The notes below the pieces were generated by a model. That model made no database searches and was not told the DNA's origin. It was given only the letters and a program-made list of their open reading frames with translations. A stretch of 5,722 nucleotides of DNA from Actinomycetota bacterium. GTDB taxonomy: Bacteria > Cyanobacteriota > Vampirovibrionia > Obscuribacterales > Obscuribacteraceae. Location: positions 1 through 5,722 of the forward strand of contig CAJCIF010000411.1 in assembly GCA_903970355.1 (NCBI GenBank), read 5' to 3'. Both the position numbers and the translations under genes were made by a program. Below, piece by piece: positions 1 through 4,415 of this stretch (position 1 is the first letter of the stretch; every line of letters begins with the position of its first letter).

Positions 1-879
1 ATCAGCTATGAGGAAGAACTCAATCTAAGCGTCGGCAAGCGTTTCTTCGATACCACTCTAATTCCAGTGCGTGACGAAGGCAATCATATCTACAGAATTA
101 TTGGTATCGCCCGCGATATCACTCAACGAAAGCGAGCTGACGAAGCGCTGCGCACGCTCAATGTCAGTCTGGAAGAACGTGTGGCGGAAAGAACAAAAGC
201 CCTGGAAGAAACCAATCAGGAGTTACAGGCTTTCAGTTATTCAGTCTCTCATGATTTGCGCGCCCCACTCAGGAGCATAGATGGATTCAGCAAGATATTG
301 CTTGAGGACTACAAAGACAAATTAGATGATGAAGGCAAAGAGCATCTCAAAATAGTTTGCGAAGCAAGCCAGCGAATGGGACAGCTGATCGATCATATGC
401 TTATGCTTTCCCGGCTGACTCTTTCAGAAATTCGGCGTGAACAAATAGATATGGCAGATCTGGCACAGGCTGTTGCAGTTGATTTGCAATGCTCTTATCC
501 GGATCGAAAAATTGATTTTGAAATCGAAAAGGACCTTTCCGTTAATAGCGATCCGGATCTCCTCAAAATTGTCCTCGAAAACATTTTTGGCAATGCCTTG
601 AAATTTACGGGACGGCAGAACAAACCTCTCATCCAGATGGGCAAGACGGAACGAGATGGAGGCACAGCCTACTTCGTTCGCGACAACGGTGTGGGTTTTG
701 ATTCCAAGCATGCAGACAAGATTTTTGCTGTTTTTCACAGACTGCACAGTAATGATCAATTCCCTGGTGATGGAGTTGGCTTGGCCACCGTTCAACGCAT
801 TATTCGCCGACTGGGCGGTAAGGTTTGGGCTGAGGGTGAAGTCGGCAAAGGCGCTACTTTCTACTTCACGATTGCATAA
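1..879 (+). CDS. PAS-domain sensor histidine kinase, C-terminal part (5' end outside the window)
   Basis: This is the C-terminal 292 residues of a membrane or cytosolic sensor kinase that autophosphorylates on His and passes the phosphate to a response regulator. The frame is open from base 1, so the gene starts upstream; the GTG at 67 lies inside a PAS domain and is not a credible start. Residues 1-45 are the end of a PAS/PAC domain (GIARDITQRKRADEAL). A coiled-coil linker (about 46-75) follows, then HisKA with the H-box SHDLRAPLR, the phosphorylated His being residue 84 of the visible part. The HATPase domain shows an N-box (ENIFGNALKF, Asn198), G1 (DNGVG, 228-232), an F-box-like FAVFHRL and G2 (GDGVGLA). 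The end, GEVGKGATFYFTIA, is typical of the PAS/phytochrome-type kinase family. All catalytic motifs are present, so the kinase core looks active. No partner regulator is visible, and the signal sensed is unknown. It is convergent with the hybrid kinase downstream. Confidence 0.93.
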   Translation: MSYEEELNLSVGKRFFDTTLIPVRDEGNHIYRIIGIARDITQRKRADEALRTLNVSLEERVAERTKALEETNQELQAFSYSVSHDLRAPLRSIDGFSKILLEDYKDKLDDEGKEHLKIVCEASQRMGQLIDHMLMLSRLTLSEIRREQIDMADLAQAVAVDLQCSYPDRKIDFEIEKDLSVNSDPDLLKIVLENIFGNALKFTGRQNKPLIQMGKTERDGGTAYFVRDNGVGFDSKHADKIFAVFHRLHSNDQFPGDGVGLATVQRIIRRLGGKVWAEGEVGKGATFYFTIA

Positions 880-898
880 TCGTGAACCATTACGCAAT
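871..898. repeat. Imperfect inverted repeat across the kinase stop codon
   Basis: The bases attgcataat (871-880) and attacgcaat (889-898) form a 10-bp stem with one A/C mismatch and an 8-nt loop. The stem includes the TAA stop of the first kinase. It is A+T rich and lacks a following T-run, so it is not a clear intrinsic terminator. The left arm is part of a 14-mer that recurs at 3194-3207. Confidence 0.35.
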
Positions 899-900
899 GC

Positions 901-940
901 ATAACGCATGGATAACCATGAATAACGCATGAATAACGTA
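901..940. repeat. Degenerate tandem repeat, about 11 bp unit (ATAACGCATGA)
   Basis: Four consecutive units can be read: ATAACGCATGG (901-911), ATAACCATGA (912-921), ATAACGCATGA (922-932) and the partial ATAACGTA (933-940). The last unit merges into the outer arm of the palindromic element at 934-1006. Within the array, CATGG (907-911) and CCATG (916-920) form a 5-bp inverted repeat around ATAA. The array lies between the stop codons of two convergent kinases and codes for nothing recognisable. Confidence 0.6.
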
Positions 941-1006
941 GGGGCATAGCAATGCTATGCCCACCCGTAAAAATTTTGGGCATGGCAGTGCCATGCCCCT
1001 ACGTTA
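934..1006. repeat. 73-bp double-palindrome (REP/MITE-like) element between convergent genes
   Basis: The outer ends are perfect 14-bp inverted repeats: TAACGTAGGGGCAT (934-947) and ATGCCCCTACGTTA (993-1006). The repeat continues inwards to 30 bp per arm (934-963 against 977-1006) with three mismatches. Each half is also a hairpin: GGGCATAGCA-A-TGCTATGCCC (942-962) and GGGCATGGCA-G-TGCCATGCCC (978-998), both perfect 10-bp stems around one base. The halves differ by an A-T (948/956) versus G-C (984/992) pair, so pairing is kept. There is no transposase gene and no obvious target-site duplication. Such paired palindromes are typical of REP/REPIN or small MITE elements dispersed in genomes, but copy number cannot be judged from this window. 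It could also act as a two-way transcription barrier between the convergent kinases. Confidence 0.75.
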
Positions 1007-1023
1007 GCGCGCCGATAATCAAT

Positions 1024-3078
1024 TCAATTGGAGACGCCGGCATAAACCCAGCGGGCCAGAAGCTGTCCTAATTGAGCTCTTCCGACTGGCTTTCTTACGT
1101 AATCATCCATGCCAGCTTCAAGACATTGATCACGGTCGGAATCAAGTGCACGCGCAGTGAGCGCCACAATTGGCGTGCGCCGATTTTTGGCGCGGTCAAC
1201 CTCTCTAATAAGGCGAGTTGCTTCAAGTCCATCCAACTCTGGCATTTGCCAATCCATCAAAATCAAATCGTAATGGGTAAGGGATGCTGCTTCGACTGCT
1301 TCCCGCCCGTTAGTAACAATGTCCACATTCAAACCGAGTTTCTCAAGTTGCTTGAACAGCAGTTTGCGTTGCAGAGGACTGTCCTCTACCAGGAGGATCG
1401 AAATTGTTCGGCCAGTATCGGTTGAAGCACTGCCTTGAGTTTCATCTAATTCTTTTCCTTCACTTGCATCCGCTTCTGTTGTGTCTAGCAAAGCAACGAG
1501 GTGATCCATAAGTTGTAGACGCTTGATTGGTCTAACCAATCTTGCTGAAAACCCGAGCTTTAATGCCTTTTCTCTTTTATCGCGAGCGTCCAAATCAGCA
1601 AGCAAGATCAACTTCGCCGGGGGTATTGAGGTATCTGAACGAATCGTGCGCAAAAGGTCTATGCTGTCTTCGGCCGTGTGCGAAAAACCAACAATTACAA
1701 TTTCAAAACTATCCTTTTCGGGACCGCTGGCATGCAGCATTTTGATCGCATCGGCTGAAGTTTCGGCGTGTTGCGAAAGATAGCCTGCCACCTGCAAATA
1801 GCGTGCGATTATGCCGTATTCGGAAAGATTGTCATCAACGACCAGAACCTTTCCTGAACTCATCGAGCACGGCTCTATTATAGTTGCGGTCAAATCCGGA
1901 CAGATAAGCGGCACTGTAAACCAGAAGGTGGTGCCCTTATCAACTTTGGAATCAACGCCGATTCTGCCGCCCATCAAATCGATGAGACGCTTAGATATAG
2001 CAAGCCCTAAACCTGTTCCACCTTTCTGAGCGCCGGCAACCTGTACGAACGGTTGAAACAGCTGTTCCTGCCCTTCCATGGTAATGCCGGGACCTTCGTC
2101 GATAACCTCAAAGCGAATTGTGGCTAGCTGATCGCCCAACATTTCTAGAGAAGCGCGAATAAGTATTTGACCTTTTTCGGAGAACTTAATGGCATTAGCG
2201 GCAAAGTTGAGAAGCACTTCGCGCAATCGGGCCGGATCTCCTTTTACTCTTGCCGGTATGGAGGGATCTATAAAAGTCAAAAGGCTAAGTCCCTTTTTGC
2301 GAGCCGCAGAAATAACGATGTCGGCTACGCTTTCGACAAGAGAAGATGGTGAAAAATCCAGCGATTCCAGGTGTACTTTGCCGGCTTCAATCTTAGAGAA
2401 ATCGAGAACCTCGTTAATGATGGCGAGCAATGAGTCTGTCGCTTCATTGAAGAGACTGATCAACTCTTCTTGTTCGGCGCTTAGCATGGTTGCGCTCAAC
2501 AAGTCCAAAATACTTACAACCGCACTGATAGGCGTTCTTATCTCGTGACTCATTTTGGCTACGAACTCAGATTTGACGTGAGAGGTAGCAAGAGCTTGAT
2601 CTTTTATCAGTTCCAACTCTGTGTTTAACTTCGCAAGCTCGTCTATACGCCTTTCCAAATCTTGATTCAGTTGGCGAATCTTTTCTTCTGCGGCCTTGCG
2701 CTGAATGGCATAGAGAACAGCACGTTGCAGCCATGTGCTGTTAACTTTCCCCTTTACGAGATAGTCCTGGGCTCCTGCTCTGACAGCTTCAAGTGCCATT
2801 GATTCATCATCAAAGCCGGTAAGAACCAATAATGGCACGGAAGGATTTGTTTTATGAATGTCGTAAAAGCCCTCCAGCCCTTGAGAATCAGGCAAGGAAA
2901 GATCCAACAAAATGGCATCTATATTTCCGGATTTCAAACGGTTTAGAGCTTCTTCCAGGTAAACGACGTGTTCTATTTCAAATTGCGCCGCGGCTCGGTC
3001 CAAAAGCATCCGGCGCAAAAGCTTCGCGTCAGCCGCGTCATCTTCTATCAAAAGCAATCGGATTTTGCCTTCAGTCAA
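1024..3078 (-). CDS. Hybrid sensor histidine kinase/response regulator, REC-HisKA-HATPase-REC-REC
   Basis: A soluble-looking hybrid kinase of 684 residues (704 if the upstream TTG at 3138 is used). No membrane segment or PAS domain is seen. Numbering here is from 3078. An N-terminal receiver (6-126) has acidic residues 12-14, phospho-Asp59 (LLDLSLPDS), Thr87 and Lys109. A coiled coil (about 130-168) leads to HisKA with His178 in FVAKMSHEIRTP. The HATPase has an N-box NFAANAIKFS (Asn295), G1 DEGPGI (327-332) and G2 GGTGLGLA. The second receiver (410-531) is degenerate: Gly464 replaces Asp, Ala494 replaces Thr/Ser and Arg516 replaces Lys. The third receiver (559-680) is intact: Asp609 in LMDWQMPELDG, Thr641, Lys663. 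Start choice: TTG 3078 has AGG 9 nt upstream and sits directly before the receiver, while TTG 3138 has no ribosome site and adds an uncharacteristic Trp/Cys-rich stretch. The layout suggests that input arrives by phosphorylation or docking at the first receiver and output leaves by the last one, perhaps via an HPt protein encoded elsewhere. Confidence 0.93.
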   Translation of the reverse strand: MTEGKIRLLLIEDDAADAKLLRRMLLDRAAAQFEIEHVVYLEEALNRLKSGNIDAILLDLSLPDSQGLEGFYDIHKTNPSVPLLVLTGFDDESMALEAVRAGAQDYLVKGKVNSTWLQRAVLYAIQRKAAEEKIRQLNQDLERRIDELAKLNTELELIKDQALATSHVKSEFVAKMSHEIRTPISAVVSILDLLSATMLSAEQEELISLFNEATDSLLAIINEVLDFSKIEAGKVHLESLDFSPSSLVESVADIVISAARKKGLSLLTFIDPSIPARVKGDPARLREVLLNFAANAIKFSEKGQILIRASLEMLGDQLATIRFEVIDEGPGITMEGQEQLFQPFVQVAGAQKGGTGLGLAISKRLIDLMGGRIGVDSKVDKGTTFWFTVPLICPDLTATIIEPCSMSSGKVLVVDDNLSEYGIIARYLQVAGYLSQHAETSADAIKMLHASGPEKDSFEIVIVGFSHTAEDSIDLLRTIRSDTSIPPAKLILLADLDARDKREKALKLGFSARLVRPIKRLQLMDHLVALLDTTEADASEGKELDETQGSASTDTGRTISILLVEDSPLQRKLLFKQLEKLGLNVDIVTNGREAVEAASLTHYDLILMDWQMPELDGLEATRLIREVDRAKNRRTPIVALTARALDSDRDQCLEAGMDDYVRKPVGRAQLGQLLARWVYAGVSN

Positions 3079-3138
3079 AGTCGGAAACCTATTGAGGAAA
3101 CTGCATTTGCAAAGATTCCACCATACAACGGAGATCAA

Positions 3139-3444
3139 CTGCCAGGCCGGGAGGCACGGCTTTTGCGAAAAAGGGCGGTTTGCTTGCCTCTATATTGCAT
3201 AATCGTGGGTCCGGGTCAAGCATTCGTCCCCCTTATTCTAACTCTTCGAACCAAATGTCGCTTGAAGGCACCATATGCAGTGGCTTTTCATATTCGTTTT
3301 TACTAGAACAATTCCTTTTTCACTTTTAATATTTGCTGAGATTCGATTAACAACTTGATAACGTCTTCCCCGGCGCACTGCGCTAAATTGACAACGTTGA
3401 TTCACTCCATTGCGCACAACGCAAAGGAACAGAGGAAAAGGATT
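3139..3444. other. Non-coding stretch between divergent genes
   Basis: No convincing gene is seen between the hybrid kinase start and the leader of the 86-aa gene. It holds the kinase promoter candidate (3192-3219) and a 6-bp inverted repeat, GAGGCA (3151-3156) with TGCCTC (3185-3190). A TTGACA hexamer at 3388-3393 overlaps the palindrome CAACGTTG (3392-3399). The TTGACA is a possible -35 for the rightward gene, but the sequence 17 bp downstream (TGCGCA) is not a usable -10, so no promoter is called. Open frames crossing the left part are shadows of the kinase gene. Confidence 0.5.
3192..3219 (-). promoter_or_regulatory. Candidate sigma70-type promoter of the hybrid kinase
   Basis: Reading the - strand, TTGACC (3219-3214) matches five of six -35 bases. 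It is followed after 16 bp by CAATAT (3197-3192), a weak -10; AATATA with a 17-bp spacer is an alternative reading. Transcription would begin near 3184, leaving a leader of about 106 nt to TTG 3078 or 46 nt to TTG 3138. The 14-mer repeated at 871-884 lies inside this promoter. Consensus is only partial. Confidence 0.3.
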
Positions 3445-3476
3445 GAAGGAAGAGTGATGACCGGCATTCTTCCTTC
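3445..3476 (+). promoter_or_regulatory. Leader hairpin covering a ribosome-binding site
   Basis: The bases GAAGGAAGAGTG (3445-3456) and CATTCTTCCTTC (3465-3476) form a 12-bp stem with one G-T wobble and an 8-nt loop (3457-3464). In RNA the left arm contains AAGGA, a good Shine-Dalgarno sequence, 6 nt before ATG 3457, which lies in the loop. The fold would therefore hide the ribosome site of the mini-ORF. The T-rich sequence after it is interrupted and is not a clear terminator. It lies 61 nt before the GTG of the 86-aa gene, so it probably belongs to that gene's leader. Confidence 0.45.
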
Positions 3477-3504
3477 TATTCTTTTAGCTCTTCAAAATTA
3501 CTAA
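3457..3504 (+). CDS. Possible 15-codon leader peptide (MTGILPSILLALQNY)
   Basis: The ATG is preceded at 6 nt by AAGGA within a purine-rich tract, which is a better ribosome site than most in this window. An in-frame GTG at 3454 is an alternative start. The peptide is hydrophobic (ILPSILLAL) and ends at TAA 3502-3504. The last base of that stop begins another ATG (3504), which opens a 6-codon frame (MALQIY) ending at TAA 3522-3524. That second stop overlaps the AAAGGA ribosome site of the 86-aa gene. The arrangement would fit translational coupling or a leader-peptide switch. A chance mini-ORF is equally possible, because no conservation can be tested here. Confidence 0.3.
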   Translation: MTGILPSILLALQNY

Positions 3505-3524
3505 TGGCGTTGCAAATTTACTAA
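3491..3524 (+). repeat. Direct repeat, 14 bp, 20-bp period, in the small-gene leader
   Basis: TTCAAAATTACTAA (3491-3504) and TGCAAATTTACTAA (3511-3524) match at 12 of 14 positions. Each copy ends in TACTAA, which supplies the last sense codon and stop of each mini-ORF. The second copy adjoins the ribosome site of the 86-aa gene. Confidence 0.5.
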
Positions 3525-3537
3525 AGGATCTCGACAC

Positions 3538-3798
3538 GTGTCTGCAAATCCGAACATCGAACATTTAGCTGCTACAGTCCAGGAAAAATTCGGTACCAAC
3601 GATGCGAGCCAACAAGCTCTTCATAGCTTTCGTGCTGAATCCTGCAAACTTCTAGGTGAATCGAATCCTCAAATATTTGGTGCACAAAGTTTAAATGCCA
3701 ATTTCAAACAAATGGTCGACCAAGTTTGCGGACCCTTCGCTGTTATAGATGGCACTCCTGAACATCAGCAAGCCAAAGATACAAAAACCAAAGCCTAG
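3538..3798 (+). CDS. Small protein of unknown function, 86 aa
   Basis: I do not recognise this protein. The start is GTG 3538, with AAAGGA (3523-3528) 9 nt upstream, a good ribosome site. The product is hydrophilic and probably cytosolic, with no signal peptide or membrane helix. Residues 5-35 look helical (NIEHLAATVQEKFG and QQALHSFRAESCKLLG). Two cysteines (36 and 64) are the only ones, and the C-terminus is charged (HQQAKDTKTKA). Its own leader carries a hairpin and two mini-ORFs, suggesting post-transcriptional control. The next gene is convergent, so it is probably transcribed alone. The TAG stop sits in the palindrome GCCTAGGC (3793-3800), followed by six T at 3805-3810. The start signal and the absence of any competing frame support a real gene. 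Confidence 0.6.
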   Translation: MSANPNIEHLAATVQEKFGTNDASQQALHSFRAESCKLLGESNPQIFGAQSLNANFKQMVDQVCGPFAVIDGTPEHQQAKDTKTKA

Positions 3799-3986
3799 GC
3801 ACCCTTTTTTCAACTTCAAATAGGTGTCCGAAGTCTAGCTAAAAATCAGGCAGGCTTTCGGAAATGCTATTCGGACAATAGCCAGCGGGTTAATCTGCCC
3901 GAAGATGGGCACTGTCCGCGCAGCTTGCTACATATTCCGAAATTCGATCCAATTTCGGAACTTGGCAATCTTGTTGACTAGAACAG
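3799..3986. other. Inverted-repeat-rich intergenic region between convergent small genes
   Basis: No gene fits here. Several short inverted repeats are crowded together: GCTATT (3866-3871) with AATAGC (3877-3882), CGGACA (3872-3877) with TGTCCG (3913-3918), GCCC/GGGC around GAAGAT (about 3897-3910), and the stronger stem at 3935-3960. Such density suggests a structured 3' region or a decayed repeat. A small RNA is possible but no promoter for one is evident. Confidence 0.4.
3935..3960. terminator. Perfect 10-bp hairpin, possible two-way transcription end
   Basis: TTCCGAAATT (3935-3944) and AATTTCGGAA (3951-3960) pair perfectly around CGATCC. The hairpin lies between two genes that converge (stops at 3798 and 3987), the usual place for a shared terminator. 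The stem is A+T rich and neither side has a proper T-run, so termination is uncertain; it could instead protect RNA 3' ends. Confidence 0.35.
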
Positions 3987-4274
3987 TTAAACGAAAGCTT
4001 TATCGAGTGCCCTGTTACCGGCATTGATTTGTTCTTGAGTGTATTCCGGATATGGCGCAGGCGGAATAACGAACTCCTTGCCTTGAATTACCGGAGTAGC
4101 TGCTTTTCCACCGATTAAGCTTGCAAAGGCAGTGTCAGTAGCGCCAATCGCGCCTGTATAGACTTCTTGATGCATCGCCTCTAGAGCGCGACTCTTGACG
4201 ACGTTTTCCGCCGTGTTGACGTTATCCCTGTGTACTTGGGAATCGATTACTGCTTTTGTATCTGTGACTGCCAT
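3987..4274 (-). CDS. Small protein of unknown function, 95 aa
   Basis: I do not recognise this protein. The frame could begin at TTG 4346 (119 aa), but that TTG is the start of a TTGACA -35 box, so ATG 4274 (MAVTDTKAVIDSQV) is preferred. Its ribosome site is weak (GTGG). There is no signal peptide. Residues 1-40 appear helical and charged. An Ala/Gly-rich centre follows (TGAIGATDTAFASLIGGKAA), then a Pro-rich stretch VIPPAPYPEYTQEQINAG and the end DKAFV. It follows the exported TPR protein gene on the same strand but has its own promoter candidate, so a separate transcript is likely. It is convergent with the 86-aa gene and shares no visible similarity with it. No function is assigned. Confidence 0.6.
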   Translation of the reverse strand: MAVTDTKAVIDSQVHRDNVNTAENVVKSRALEAMHQEVYTGAIGATDTAFASLIGGKAATPVIQGKEFVIPPAPYPEYTQEQINAGNRALDKAFV

Positions 4275-4317
4275 GGGACCACGAATAGTATGAAAAATTA
4301 CCTTTAGCCAAGGGTCA

Positions 4318-4346
4318 ATATTGAACCAATACCATTCAATTGTCAA
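4318..4346 (-). promoter_or_regulatory. Candidate sigma70-type promoter of the 95-aa gene
   Basis: On the - strand a perfect -35 TTGACA (4346-4341) is followed after exactly 17 bp by CAATAT (4323-4318), a partial -10. Transcription would start near 4311, giving a leader of about 37 nt to ATG 4274. The same CAATAT box is seen in the hybrid-kinase promoter candidate. Confidence 0.45.
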
Positions 4347-4355
4347 GCAAATTTA

Positions 4356-4367
4356 ATGGGCGCCCAT
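4356..4367. promoter_or_regulatory. 12-bp perfect palindrome upstream of a -35 box (possible operator)
   Basis: ATGGGCGCCCAT reads the same on both strands. It lies 9 nt upstream of the -35 box of the 95-aa gene and downstream of the stop of the exported TPR protein. With no loop it cannot form a simple RNA hairpin, so a dimeric regulator site is more plausible than a terminator. It may also be chance. Confidence 0.25.
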
Positions 4368-4415
4368 GACGTCTACAAGTCAAGTACTGGCTACCCTTTC
4401 AGGAACCGCGCCTGA

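Noticed and set aside
424..930. Leftward 168-aa open frame under the PAS kinase
   Set aside because: It lies antisense to conserved kinase motifs, has no recognisable domain and runs through the repeat region; a shadow frame.
934..1006. CRISPR repeat or tRNA-like structure
   Set aside because: There is no spacer periodicity and no cloverleaf; the two palindromes are in inverted order, not direct repeats.
2968..3306. Rightward 112-aa open frame across the start of the hybrid kinase
   Set aside because: It overlaps the conserved receiver-coding region on the other strand, is rich in Arg and Lys from shadow codons and has no ribosome site support.
3793..3810. GCCTAGGC palindrome plus six T after the 86-aa gene as an intrinsic terminator
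   Set aside because: The palindrome leaves at most a two-base loop, and ACCC separates it from the T-run, so a working hairpin is unlikely.
3987..4274. Weak resemblance of MAVTD...SQV and the Ala/Gly-rich centre to RebB-like R-body proteins
   Set aside because: The resemblance is in low-complexity composition only; no run of family-specific residues could be aligned by eye, and no neighbouring reb genes are seen.
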